Positions 35,786-45,287 of a DNA stretch of 64,000 nucleotides are shown piece by piece. Positions within the stretch are counted from its first letter, which is position 1. Each line of letters starts with the position of its first letter. This DNA comes from Saprospiraceae bacterium UBA7687 (GTDB lineage: Bacteria > Bacteroidota > Bacteroidia > Chitinophagales > Saprospiraceae): positions 1 to 64,000 of the forward strand of contig DLGT01000024.1 of assembly GCA_002482845.1 (NCBI GenBank), read 5' to 3'. The notes under the pieces are model-generated. The model saw only the letters and a program-made list of their open reading frames with translations, did no database searches and had not been told where the DNA came from. The position numbers and the translations under genes were made by a program.

Positions 35786-38572
35786 ATGATATCTACATTA
35801 GTTAATTTACATTTCAAAATTTCATATTTAATATGGATTTTATTTATTTTTAATTATTCCAATCTTTTGGGCCAAACGCAGGTAACAAACTATTATCATA
35901 TAGGAAAAGACTTAAATTCTAAGTTATTGAAGGTAGAAGATAAGACCCTTTTTTTTAGCATCAATTTTAATAATCAGCTTTCACTTTATGATGTATCAGA
36001 CATAAAAAACCCTATTGCTTTAGTTGATAAAAGAAAAATAGGCGCTAAAGTATCTAATGGAATAATTTATAATAAAGAATTTATAATTTTTCATACTGTT
36101 GACAACATTTATAGATTCAATGTTTTAACCCTATATCTTGATTCTTTAAGATTGCCAGAGGAAGTGGAATGGAAAGATTATAGAACAAAATATGATTTCA
36201 AAAACAATTATTTACACTTAAATGATAATAAAAATAACAATTACCTAGTAAATGTTGATAGTATGACTTTGGAGAATTTGAATTTAAATGGATATTTCAT
36301 TTCAATGACATACAACCACATGATTTTGGGAAATTCAGAAAATAAATTGGTTTATAGCTATAATTTGAGTACAAGAGAGATCGACACATTATCAACTAAA
36401 GTTATATATAATTATTATAATGGACAATCTAAATATTGTACATTTCTAGACACCTTAGGATTTTTATATGCTAGTGACGGCACATCAGGAAATACTTTTA
36501 AACTGTTAAATGATGAAGTTTCATTTTATCAAAACCTGTCTAATGATTCGACTTTAATGGTCCTATATTTGGAGAATACCAAAAATTATCTTGAACTATT
36601 AATCATGAAAAGTAATGAAACTATTATCAAACCTGATACTAAAGATCAAGACTTGAACAACGTTAGCCAAATATATGAACATGGCAATAGTTATATTTTT
36701 GACGCTACAAATTTAATTATCTATAATACCCAAAATGATTCATTTTTCGTTCTTGAAAAAGAAAAATATTACTTGGAATATAAAAGGTTAATGTTTTTAG
36801 ATAATGACAACAAGCTTTTAACCACTTTCGCTGAGAGAGATAGCTTTTATTTTATTAGACTTGATTTAGATACTTATAATACTGAAGTTGTTGGAAGATA
36901 TTATGTAAAAGATTTGGATTTTTATAATAGTGATATTGAAGCTGTAATTACTAAGGAAAGGAATTTATTATCAAAACTAGATAGCTATTTTAACGGAGTA
37001 GCTATTTTTTCCTTTCGAGATGATAAAGGTGAAATACAACTTGAACAAGATTTCGAAAACAGTACAGATGGGTTTTCTCGTTCAACATTTTATAACCTAG
37101 GTAAATCCTTATTTTATTATCCAAATAACCACATCAATGGAAGTAGTTTGTTTTATTTTAATAGGGATTATACATTATCAGAACCTATTTTAGATAGGGG
37201 TAATTATTCTATTTATCAACCCATTTTACTCAATGGACTAATTTACTTTTATGTCTACAACAGAATAATAAACCAACCACAATTGTATTCGATAGATAAA
37301 AACTTCAAAATAACGAAACTTGTAGATTTCCCATTGTCTACTCATTCTTCATACCTTAGACCTGCTGGCAAAAATTACATTGTTGCTTCTGATTATCCAT
37401 TTTCAAATTCTTATAATAATTTTATTTACAATATTCAAACTAATAAATTGGTTGAACTCAATTTGCCATTTAATAATTTAACTAACATAAGTAATAATTT
37501 TATTTTTGGTTATAATAGGTCAAACTCCACCACACCATACTATAGAAACAATATTTTAACAGGTGAGTCAGAAATTATTTTAGATGGATTTAATAGATAC
37601 CACTTGATTTCGTCAGACAATGCTATTATAATTGAATGTGAGCCAGGTTATTCGGTGCCAAATAATTTTAAGTTTGTAAGAATTTTTGACAATTTATCTG
37701 TGAAAGGCTTAGGAAATAAACTACAATTTATTTGTGATTCAACAAAATTAGTTTTAGATGGTCCAAAAATTTATGACATTGGGAAGGATTCCATAGTTTT
37801 GGAAATTAATGATAACTTTAACATTCATCCATTTCAAATAGATAACGAAAATATTTTATTTTATCATAGCAAAGTAAATTTTCTACCTGGACAGCAAATT
37901 TTAATTCAAAATAAGAACTCTACTTTTAATTGCTTAAATGATGCGATTATAAATTCTAGTACCATAAACCCACCTGAACTGTGGAGAAGTGCAGTTAAAT
38001 TAAATGGTAAAGTTTTCGGGATTTTACAAGATGCAGATTTCAAAACAAGCTTATGTGAAATGGGAGAGAATTTTAATGTAATAAAAACAATATCTCATAA
38101 CTTAGGATTTGATCAACTTGAAACGATTTATTTTGATGATGCTAATTCGCTTGTAAATGCAGGAAATGATTATTTGCATTATAGAAATTCTATAGATTCA
38201 TTTCAGAAATTAGATTTTAAAGGTAGTTATCCTAAATTTTTGTTCTATTTGGATAATAAAGCCATTTTTTTAGTAAATAATGCCTATGAAGGCAATCAAC
38301 TTTGGGAGTATCAGATTTCAGAAACAAGCAATGTAACAAGCGAACCTAAACAGATTAAAGATCTAATCAAAATCTCTCCAAATCCGGTTTCTGATATTTT
38401 AAGAATCCAAGAAAATATTGATTTAAGTGGAGAGATTATTGATGTTTTTGGAAAGACAGTTAATACGTTTTTAAGTTCCCAAAGTGGTATAGATGTACAT
38501 AATTTACCCCAAGGTACATACTTTATAAAATCTCGAAGTAATACTATCTTAGCAAAATTTATTAAAATCTAA
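35786..38572 (+). CDS. Large secreted protein with T9SS sorting domain, function unknown
   Basis: A 928-residue exported protein, very rich in Asn, Leu, Tyr and Ser and encoded by DNA more AT-rich than its neighbours. The signal peptide spans about 1-29 (ending NLLGQ). The body is beta-strand-rich with repeated short Y/F-x-hydrophobic-D-N patterns such as FSINFNNQLSLYDVSDIKN, suggesting a propeller or similar repeat fold; I cannot assign a family. Residues about 860-928 form a type A T9SS sorting domain (KISPNPVSDILRI, IDVFGKTV, LPQGTYFIKS, AKFIKI). Composition and flanking palindromes and pseudogene suggest an accessory or strain-specific gene. Confidence 0.75.
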   Translation: MISTLVNLHFKISYLIWILFIFNYSNLLGQTQVTNYYHIGKDLNSKLLKVEDKTLFFSINFNNQLSLYDVSDIKNPIALVDKRKIGAKVSNGIIYNKEFIIFHTVDNIYRFNVLTLYLDSLRLPEEVEWKDYRTKYDFKNNYLHLNDNKNNNYLVNVDSMTLENLNLNGYFISMTYNHMILGNSENKLVYSYNLSTREIDTLSTKVIYNYYNGQSKYCTFLDTLGFLYASDGTSGNTFKLLNDEVSFYQNLSNDSTLMVLYLENTKNYLELLIMKSNETIIKPDTKDQDLNNVSQIYEHGNSYIFDATNLIIYNTQNDSFFVLEKEKYYLEYKRLMFLDNDNKLLTTFAERDSFYFIRLDLDTYNTEVVGRYYVKDLDFYNSDIEAVITKERNLLSKLDSYFNGVAIFSFRDDKGEIQLEQDFENSTDGFSRSTFYNLGKSLFYYPNNHINGSSLFYFNRDYTLSEPILDRGNYSIYQPILLNGLIYFYVYNRIINQPQLYSIDKNFKITKLVDFPLSTHSSYLRPAGKNYIVASDYPFSNSYNNFIYNIQTNKLVELNLPFNNLTNISNNFIFGYNRSNSTTPYYRNNILTGESEIILDGFNRYHLISSDNAIIIECEPGYSVPNNFKFVRIFDNLSVKGLGNKLQFICDSTKLVLDGPKIYDIGKDSIVLEINDNFNIHPFQIDNENILFYHSKVNFLPGQQILIQNKNSTFNCLNDAIINSSTINPPELWRSAVKLNGKVFGILQDADFKTSLCEMGENFNVIKTISHNLGFDQLETIYFDDANSLVNAGNDYLHYRNSIDSFQKLDFKGSYPKFLFYLDNKAIFLVNNAYEGNQLWEYQISETSNVTSEPKQIKDLIKISPNPVSDILRIQENIDLSGEIIDVFGKTVNTFLSSQSGIDVHNLPQGTYFIKSRSNTILAKFIKI

Positions 38573-38586
38573 TTTCTGGCTAAATT

Positions 38587-39033
38587 TTGTTTCATTCTCA
38601 TTGTAAAATTGCTTTCTATTATGATAATGATAGAATAGAAATAGATAATATTTTTAATGTAGATGAAATATATAAATTATTAAACCCAAATAGGGTTCAT
38701 TTGTTTCATAAAGATATTACAAAGACTTCTGCACCAATTAAGGTAGAGTTATCAATTACAAGTGGGAAATCACTTGAATTAAGAGTGGCTTCAGGACTTG
38801 GTTTATAGCTGCCGTATTATACATCAGATTATGATATAGATAAACAGAGTTTAAAGGACTTTCCAATAAATGAATTTGGTTATATTGATAACAGAAAGCT
38901 CTATTTAATCAATACTCCAAGATTGATTGGTTTTATTAAAGATTTACGAAGTTTTTTTGAGACACACAACGGGAAGGAAAAATCTAATAATGCACAGTTG
39001 GAAAAGTTTCCAGAATTCCCTTGGTATAAATGA
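38587..39033 (+). pseudogene. Broken gene with a single in-frame TAG stop
   Basis: The frame opens just after a TAA (38581-38583), has no ATG start, runs 73 codons to TAG at 38806-38808 and then continues in the same frame for 74 more codons to TGA at 39031. Both halves look like genuine protein: the first has FYYDNDRIEIDNIFNVDEIY, the second has INEFGYIDNRKLYLINTPRL and ends EKFPEFPWYK. The 5' end is probably also damaged, since the only starts are TTG codons. A CAG-to-TAG change would explain the interruption. The family is not recognised. It directly follows the T9SS gene (14 bases). Confidence 0.6.
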
Positions 39034-39115
39034 TGATTTTTGAACTTATATTTAATTACTTTATTTGTTTATTTTTAACTAACTTTACTAAGTTACCGTT
39101 TACGGTTTAGAAGCC

Positions 39116-40315
39116 TTAAACTCGTCTCCTCAAACTAAAAAACGATAATCCCACCAAAACACTCAACATAATCAATCCCAAATACAAGAAATAAAAACCA
39201 TACTGATCGGCTATCAACATACTCCCTAACGGAGCTACGATGTGGGCGACACCATATGCCATCGCATAAAGTGCCATGTACTGTCCACGACGATCTTCTG
39301 TGGGTCGTGATACGGCATAATTAGTCATAAATGGCATGGCAAACATCTCTGAGAAAGACATCAATACGATAAATATCACTGCAGGAATAATACTTGTCCA
39401 TCCTGCTACCAATGCCATAAAACTCAAGACTAACAATCCACAACCTATACTCGTCATGATCATGTAACGGGTGATGTGCTCTAAACTTCTGATAAATGGC
39501 ATCTCCAACACTACGATGATGAGTCCATTCAACGCTAGCAACAATCCTATTTTTGTCGGTGAAAAACACCATTCTTTTTCCCAATATACTGGCACACTCG
39601 TGAATAATTGGAAAAATGCTATACCATACAACGCTACAAGCATAATGAATACCAAATATTCTGTGTCTTTGTACGCAGATCGACCTGTGATGGTAGTTTC
39701 TGTCTTTTTTTCAGGCACGGATGCTTTGTTGAATGGTAAGTATCTATATAAAATATATGCAGCCATTAGGCAGGTAAATGCATCGATGAGAAATATCCAC
39801 TTAAAACCTAAAGTGCCAGCCACAATACCACCCATAGCTGGACCTATAGAAAAGCCAAGATTGATGGCAAAACGCATTAGCGAAAATGATCTTGTACGAT
39901 TTTCTGGTGCTGAATAGGCGGCTATGGCTACACTATTGGCGGGTCGCAACGTATCTGCAACCAGCGAAAAACAAAAAACCATGCACAAAATGGCATAATA
40001 ATCCGTGATAAAAACGAGCGCAACTAGAAAAATTACACTTATCAGCAGAGAATATAACTGAATGTGGTAGTATCCATATTTATCTGTGAGATAACCACCG
40101 ACATATGCGCCCAAGATACTTCCGAGACCATAAGCGCCCATCACCCAACCAGCAGCGGAAAGCGAAAAACCTAGATCAGTAGTCAAGTACAGCGTCATAA
40201 ATGGCAATACCATCGCTCCAGCTCTATTGATGAGCATGATGAGACTCAAGAGCCAGACACTTCGAGAGAGTCCCGAAAAAGAATCCGCATAGATATTGAT
40301 GATTTTTTTTACCAT
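39116..40315 (-). CDS. MFS transporter
   Basis: A 399-residue inner-membrane protein with about twelve hydrophobic helices. The MFS loop 2-3 signature appears as GYLTDKYGYYHIQ (about 77), and the mid-protein RTRSFSLMRFAINLGFSIGPAMGG (about 140) is typical of the drug:H+ antiporter-like group; a second-half echo is SRPTEDRRGQYMALYAMAYG. The substrate is not predictable. The start faces recN's stop 9 bases away on the same strand, so it is probably co-transcribed downstream of recN. Confidence 0.88.
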   Translation of the reverse strand: MVKKIINIYADSFSGLSRSVWLLSLIMLINRAGAMVLPFMTLYLTTDLGFSLSAAGWVMGAYGLGSILGAYVGGYLTDKYGYYHIQLYSLLISVIFLVALVFITDYYAILCMVFCFSLVADTLRPANSVAIAAYSAPENRTRSFSLMRFAINLGFSIGPAMGGIVAGTLGFKWIFLIDAFTCLMAAYILYRYLPFNKASVPEKKTETTITGRSAYKDTEYLVFIMLVALYGIAFFQLFTSVPVYWEKEWCFSPTKIGLLLALNGLIIVVLEMPFIRSLEHITRYMIMTSIGCGLLVLSFMALVAGWTSIIPAVIFIVLMSFSEMFAMPFMTNYAVSRPTEDRRGQYMALYAMAYGVAHIVAPLGSMLIADQYGFYFLYLGLIMLSVLVGLSFFSLRRRV

Positions 40316-40324
40316 CTTATTGGT

Positions 40325-41980
40325 TTATATCCCTATAAGTTCCTTGGCGTTGGCTTTGGCGGCTTCTGTCGGTGGGTTTCCACTCAACATTTTTGCTATT
40401 TCTGTCACTCGATCTTCGATACTCAGTTCTCTCATTGCGGTGACCGTACGAGCATCGTTATCTGACTTATATACCCAGAAATGACTCTGTGCTTTTGCCG
40501 CAATCTGTGGAGAGTGTGTGATCGTTATGATCTGATGTTTTTTGGATAAGTTCGCTAGAATGACACCCATTTTTTGAGCTACATCGCCCGATACACCTGC
40601 ATCTATCTCATCAAAGATTAGTGTAGGTAAGGTGATAGCACCTGCTACCAGTGACTTCACACATAACGTGAGTCTAGACATCTCTCCACCGGATGCAGTA
40701 TCTTTGAGTGGTAGAAATTCACTGCCTTTATTCGGTGCAAAGAGTATGCTCACATCATCTAAGCCTGATGGAGAAAGCTCCTTCAGTGTCGATGATTTGA
40801 TCTTGATATAAGCGTGCTCCATAGACAAACTCACGAGAAGGTCATGAATATTATTTTCAAAATCTTGCATTACCTTTTGTCTTTTTTCAGACAATTGGGT
40901 TGCAAGTGTTCTTAGTTCTGTTTCTTTTTGGATACACTGACTTTCTAAGGTCTCAATTTCATTGGTCAAGTCAGAAAAACTATCCAATTTTTTTTGAATA
41001 CTCGCTTCTACTGCAAGCAGTTCGTCTAGATCTGATACTTGATGCTTCTTTTGCAATCGATATATTAGATTTAGCCTTGTATTGGTCTGATGTATGGCTT
41101 CTTCGTCATATTCTGTGGCATCAGCCATAAACGACGCTTCTTTGGCGATGTCAGCAAGTTCTTCGCGTACTGAGAGCAATCTATCATACACGTCTTCATA
41201 ACTTTTGTCGAGATGACGTATGGTGCTGAACTGATTACTTAGCAATTGCAACTGACCTATGATGGCACTTTCGTCTTCTTCGAGACCATGCACAAGAAGT
41301 GTAGTATTTTTTTTGATATCTTCAGCAGAAGTAAGTTTTTGAAGGAGATTTTCTAAGTCTGCCTGTTCGCCTTGTTTGAGTTCCGCTTGGTTAAATTCAT
41401 TCATTTGGAACGAAAGGAACTCGATTTCTTGATTAGCGTTTCGGTTTTTCTCACGCAATTCATCCAGTTTTCGGATGGCTTGTCGGTAAGATTTGTATTG
41501 ATTTTGATAGGTTTCGAGCAAGGATTTATTCCCTGCAAGGGCATCTATCATTTGCAACTGAAAAGCAGGTTTTTGGATATCGAGCGTATCAAACTGTTGG
41601 TGAATATCTATCAGTCCTTCCGTCAAGGTCTGCAAAATATCCAAAGTCACAGGCGAGTCATTGACAAAGGCACGACTTTTTCCACCCGGGGCAATCTCCC
41701 TTCTAATGAGCAATTCGTCACTATAATCAAGGCCTTCTTCAGTAAAATAATCATGGAGTTGATAAGCAGTGATATCAAAAGTGGCTTCTACATAACATTT
41801 CCTTTCTTGGTCGTAAAGGACCTTAGTATCAGCTCGTTTGCCCATGATAAGGCCGAGTGCACCTAGCAAAATAGATTTACCAGCACCTGTCTCTCCGGTG
41901 ATGATGGTCAATCCATCCGGAAAAGCGATTTCCAGCCTATCTATAATGGCATAATTCTGTATTTCGATCTTTCTTAGCAT
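40325..41980 (-). CDS. recN: DNA repair protein RecN
   Basis: An SMC-like ATPase acting in double-strand break repair with RecA. About 551 residues. Walker A GETGAGKS lies near 31-38 after the opening LRKIEIQNYAIIDRLEI; the long middle is coiled-coil; the C-terminus holds the ABC signature ASGGEMSRL, Walker B TLIFDEIDAGVSG and the His switch ITHSPQIAAKAQ. I chose ATG at 41980; the frame also has an upstream TTG at 41992. An MFS gene follows 9 bases downstream. No LexA-type operator was recognised upstream. Confidence 0.95.
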   Translation of the reverse strand: MLRKIEIQNYAIIDRLEIAFPDGLTIITGETGAGKSILLGALGLIMGKRADTKVLYDQERKCYVEATFDITAYQLHDYFTEEGLDYSDELLIRREIAPGGKSRAFVNDSPVTLDILQTLTEGLIDIHQQFDTLDIQKPAFQLQMIDALAGNKSLLETYQNQYKSYRQAIRKLDELREKNRNANQEIEFLSFQMNEFNQAELKQGEQADLENLLQKLTSAEDIKKNTTLLVHGLEEDESAIIGQLQLLSNQFSTIRHLDKSYEDVYDRLLSVREELADIAKEASFMADATEYDEEAIHQTNTRLNLIYRLQKKHQVSDLDELLAVEASIQKKLDSFSDLTNEIETLESQCIQKETELRTLATQLSEKRQKVMQDFENNIHDLLVSLSMEHAYIKIKSSTLKELSPSGLDDVSILFAPNKGSEFLPLKDTASGGEMSRLTLCVKSLVAGAITLPTLIFDEIDAGVSGDVAQKMGVILANLSKKHQIITITHSPQIAAKAQSHFWVYKSDNDARTVTAMRELSIEDRVTEIAKMLSGNPPTEAAKANAKELIGI

Positions 41981-42062
41981 ATCAAGGTGCAAAAGTAAAG
42001 ATTTCTAGCTTAGAAAAGTATGTTGATGTAGGTCCAAATAAAAAATAATTTAAGTATGATTT

Positions 42063-42191
42063 ACTCCGAAAAGCAATCAGGCAGGAATATAAGTGATCTG
42101 TCTGATTCTACTCATTTGATAATCAACGGTTTCCCTTTAGGGGTCAGGGGTTAAAACCAGTTGAGTATCAAAATTCGAGTGTTTTCGGAGT
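42063..42191. repeat. Region bounded by 10-base inverted repeats
   Basis: ACTCCGAAAA (42063-42072) and its reverse complement TTTTCGGAGT (42182-42191) frame a 129-base non-coding segment containing a CCCTTTAGGGG palindrome-like core. No clear target duplication flanks it. It may be a small mobile-element remnant or chance. Confidence 0.3.
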
Positions 42192-42288
42192 GAATTTAAG
42201 CGCATAGTGGTTTTCCATCATATTGCGTCACTGAGATACAAAATGAATTGAATATTAGTACATTTGTTTTCCAAAAATATCCTAAAAC

Positions 42289-44031
42289 ATGAAGCGCATC
42301 CTTCTCTTATTGCTCATCATACTGTTATTCACAGCCAATCAATTATTGTCTCAAACCAATATTGATTTACTCAAGAAGTATCAAGATCTAGATTCCATCA
42401 TATCTACAGCATCGGAAAATAATCCTAGCGATGCCGTCTCAGCTATCAAAGATCAAATGGCTTTGGCCCAAAAAATGCAAAGTGATTCATTGATATTTTT
42501 AGCAGAAATAAACAGAGCGAGAATACTAAATGATTTGGGATTATTTGATCAGACTTTTGAAATTCTTTATGACCTTTTAGCTAAGACAGAAAAAAAACGT
42601 AATGATAAACGAACTATAGACCTACATTTTTATATAGGAGCAAGCTACTTCCAAATGAGTGATCATGAAAAGTCAGTGTCACATTTTGAGAAAGGGAAAA
42701 AACTTGCTATTCAACACCAGAAGTATGAAGATACAGTCAAAATCAACTTGGAACTAGGTCTTGCTTATGTTGGTGTAGGTCAGAATAAAAAGGGTTTTGA
42801 GATGTTAGAAAAGAATCTTGAATTAGCAAAAAGTTTAAAAAACGAAGAACTTATTTTGACTGGACTTGACAATCTTTCAAATTCTTATTTTGAAATAGGT
42901 GACAATGAAAATGCGTTAAAATATCAATTAGAATTGCTTAATTATCCCAATTATCTTAATGACTCCAAACATTTTAAGACAGCTATCAACCAACATTTAG
43001 CAGAAATTTATATTGCCCTAGAAAGATGGGACGATGCTCAAAAACACCTAACAGTTGCCATAAAATACGCCACTGAAATGGGTAGTAATGATTGGCTATT
43101 TGATTGCTACAAAAATCAAGCAGCTATCTACGAAGCAAAAGGAAAGTATAAAGAAGCACTTTTATATCATCAAAAATATTTGGCCGTAAAAGACTCTGTT
43201 TATCAAGAAGATTATGGTAATAAAATGAGTGCAATGGCCAATCTTTACGAACTAGAACATAAAGAACATCAAATAGATAAATTGACTATCGATACACAAA
43301 TCGCAACTGCTAAAGTGGAAAGATTAACCTTTTTTGCTGCGTTTCTAGTATTGTTGATAGGGCTTTTATTAACTTTTCACCAATACAGAAAAAACAAAAC
43401 TGAAAAAGATTTGCAACAAAAAATTGCATTTCAACTCATTCAAGCTCAGGAAGATGAACGTCAACGAATAGCCAAAGATCTACATGATAGTGTAGGGCAA
43501 AATATATTATTTCTTAAGAATCAGGTTCAAAATAATAGTGACCAAATCGACACAACAAAACTTATAAAATCTATTGATGATGCGTTACAAGAAATTAGAA
43601 ATATTTCCAAAAACCTTTACCCAAATCAATTAGAAAAATATGGCCTTATCGCAGCAGTAGAAGCGCTAGCTGATGAAGTCAGTCAATCGACAGGTATATT
43701 TGTAAGTAGTGACATGGAAGGTATAGAAGAAATTCTCAATAACAATGTCAAAATAAATTTTTATCGCATCATCCAAGAATTTGTCAATAATACCCTCAAA
43801 CATGCAGATGCCACAGCCATCAGAATCACTGCACAACAGACTGACCAAACCATTGAGCTCATCGTGCAAGATAATGGCAAGGGATTTGACAAAGCTGATA
43901 TGCAACGCAAAGCCAATCGGTCTTTTGGATTAATTAATATGGAAGAAAGGGTGAAGATGCTCAAAGGAACATTTGCCATAGAATCAGAACCTGGTAAAGG
44001 CACAAAATCGACATTTAGCATTCCTGTGTAG
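42289..44031 (+). CDS. TPR-containing sensor histidine kinase (HisKA_3 type)
   Basis: A 580-residue membrane sensor kinase. A signal/anchor is at 1-22. Residues about 30-310 form tetratricopeptide-like helical repeats (for example HFYIGASYFQMSDHEKSVSHFEKG), predicted periplasmic. One transmembrane helix lies near 346-363. The dimerisation/phosphoacceptor motif RIAKDLHDSVGQN puts the phospho-His near 399. The HATPase domain has FVNNTLKHA (N-box), QDNGKGFD and SFGLINMEERVKMLKG. This is the NarL-pathway architecture (LuxR-type partner), but no response regulator lies next to it in the window. Confidence 0.9.
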   Translation: MKRILLLLLIILLFTANQLLSQTNIDLLKKYQDLDSIISTASENNPSDAVSAIKDQMALAQKMQSDSLIFLAEINRARILNDLGLFDQTFEILYDLLAKTEKKRNDKRTIDLHFYIGASYFQMSDHEKSVSHFEKGKKLAIQHQKYEDTVKINLELGLAYVGVGQNKKGFEMLEKNLELAKSLKNEELILTGLDNLSNSYFEIGDNENALKYQLELLNYPNYLNDSKHFKTAINQHLAEIYIALERWDDAQKHLTVAIKYATEMGSNDWLFDCYKNQAAIYEAKGKYKEALLYHQKYLAVKDSVYQEDYGNKMSAMANLYELEHKEHQIDKLTIDTQIATAKVERLTFFAAFLVLLIGLLLTFHQYRKNKTEKDLQQKIAFQLIQAQEDERQRIAKDLHDSVGQNILFLKNQVQNNSDQIDTTKLIKSIDDALQEIRNISKNLYPNQLEKYGLIAAVEALADEVSQSTGIFVSSDMEGIEEILNNNVKINFYRIIQEFVNNTLKHADATAIRITAQQTDQTIELIVQDNGKGFDKADMQRKANRSFGLINMEERVKMLKGTFAIESEPGKGTKSTFSIPV

Positions 44032-44400
44032 AATTAAAATTTGACCAATAATCATCTAATTTTAAAAAAGTGTCTCTTCTTAAAAAATGTGCTTTAATGC
44101 GGGATAGTTGTTTAGAAAATTTGAAACTGTTCAGCTATAACCCCAAAGGGGTAAAATAATAATAACCACGGATGTACTTCAGCGGTAAAAATGGAAAACT
44201 AACATAATTTTGGTGCTATTTTTTTGTCGATAAGCTGCAAACCCGTCAAGTTTCCGCATGAAATCGTGACAAAATTGTAGCGAAATAGTAAACACCTGAA
44301 TAGTTAAAAAATTTTCAGTTATCAATAAATAGTTCTGAATTGTGACCATACCTTTTTATTATAAACACTACCTTTGTCCAAATCAAAAAATACAATAGTC
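44032..44400. other. 369-base gap with a small palindrome
   Basis: AT-rich spacer after the kinase gene. It contains the palindrome ACCCC-AAA-GGGGT (44140-44152), a hairpin type common between Bacteroidota genes, and a -7-like TACCTTTGT (44369-44377) shortly before the next start. Nothing else is recognised. Confidence 0.5.
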
Positions 44401-44835
44401 ATGTACGAATTTATAAAAACATCTCACTCTCACTTAGCTTGGGTACTTCTTGCGGTCCTTATAGTGGCGATCTTGATCCTTACGATTTCTAGATTTAGCA
44501 AAAAACCATTTTCTGCACCACATCTCAAAGTCGCTTTGGTAGGCATGATAGCTACCCACATTCAGCTATTGCTTGGACTGATTTTATATGTTATTTCACC
44601 GAATGGCATCAAAAATTTATCTGGTGCGACAATGAAGGATTCTTTTGCAAGATTATTGGCACTCGAGCATCCCATTATGATGATATTAGCCATAGTGCTA
44701 ATCACTGTTGGATATGCTAAAGCAAAAAAAGCAGTAGGAACAGACAAAGCATATAGCGCTGTCACTATTTATTACACCATAGCATTGATCCTTATGTTGT
44801 CAAGAATTCCTTGGCAAGTGTGGATGAAAGGGTAG
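44401..44835 (+). CDS. Small four-helix integral membrane protein (cytochrome b-like family)
   Basis: A 144-residue protein with four hydrophobic helices: about 12-31, 47-67, 86-106 and 118-137. Several His residues sit at helix ends (HSHLAW near 9-14, ATHIQLLLG near 51, LEHPIMMI near 86), a pattern suggestive of heme binding as in small cytochrome b-like Bacteroidota proteins. ATG at 44401 is preferred to TTG at 44374, which lies over a -7-like TACCTTTGT. Heme binding is inference; no partner gene is adjacent. Confidence 0.75.
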   Translation: MYEFIKTSHSHLAWVLLAVLIVAILILTISRFSKKPFSAPHLKVALVGMIATHIQLLLGLILYVISPNGIKNLSGATMKDSFARLLALEHPIMMILAIVLITVGYAKAKKAVGTDKAYSAVTIYYTIALILMLSRIPWQVWMKG

Positions 44836-44882
44836 AAGATTGGCTTTATTATATGGATCAACTTAACTCACCTTCCATAGAT

Positions 44883-45023
44883 ACTCCGTACTTACTCCCT
44901 ATCAACTCCCTACATGCTCCCTACACGTTCCGTATGTAATCCCACCGAGTTCCCACCGAGTTCCCACTGAGTTCCCACCGAGTTCCCACGAGTTCCCACT
45001 GAGTTCCCACTAGATCCCACTAG
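44883..45023. repeat. Tandem array of 13 units of about 11 bp
   Basis: Consecutive units of period 11 share a core (T)TCCC/TCCG: the first five are of the form ACTCCCTACAT, the sixth to thirteenth are of the form GTTCCCACCGA. Units 7-9 and 11 differ at one position only. Units 10 and 13 are 10 bp. The array lies between two genes with no ORF, and matches neither CRISPR spacing nor a terminator. Confidence 0.8.
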
Positions 45024-45113
45024 CGTCGACTGAGATGTTAGTATAGGACAATAGTGCACCATATGCTAAAATCACACAAAATACTTTGTCATTAACCTAA
45101 CTAACCATCAAAA

Positions 45114-45206
45114 ATCTGTGTTATCTGTGCGCCAATCTGTGAAGTAGTCTTTTTTGACTTCAGGGGTCTTGGCATTTTCGCAAATCAGCAAATCGTCCAA
45201 ATCAGC
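45114..45206. repeat. Short interspersed repeats ATCTGTG and CAAATCAGC
   Basis: ATCTGTG occurs three times (45114, 45123, 45135) and CAAATC-type 8-9-mers three times in a row (45181, 45189, 45198). These resemble degenerate intergenic repeats. Confidence 0.45.
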
Positions 45207-45254
45207 AATCCAACCACCAAAACATATAAATTTTTAGGTTTGCAGATAAAAAAC

Positions 45255-45263
45255 TACCTTTGC
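45255..45263 (+). promoter_or_regulatory. Bacteroidota -7 element before the PfkB kinase gene
   Basis: TACCTTTGC matches TAnnTTTGC, 24 bases before the start codon. A TTTG at 45239-45242 is only 12 bases away, too close for a standard -33. Confidence 0.45.
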
Positions 45264-45287
45264 GCGCTGAAATAAAAAAATAATCTT

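Larger units (their letters stand above)
44836..45287. other. 452-base repeat-rich gap
   Basis: Holds the 11-bp array (44883-45023), loose ATCTGTG and CAAATCAGC repeats (45114-45206) and a -7 element (45255-45263). No ORF of note. Confidence 0.6.

Noticed and set aside
38806..38808. Stop-codon reassignment (TAG or TAA read as Gln)
   Set aside because: Two in-frame stops (38806 and 49493) would fit Gln, but TAG and TAA end many intact genes here at family-consistent lengths, so mutation is the simpler reading.
44883..45023. CRISPR array
   Set aside because: The repeats are 11 bp, contiguous and without spacers, and no cas gene is present.
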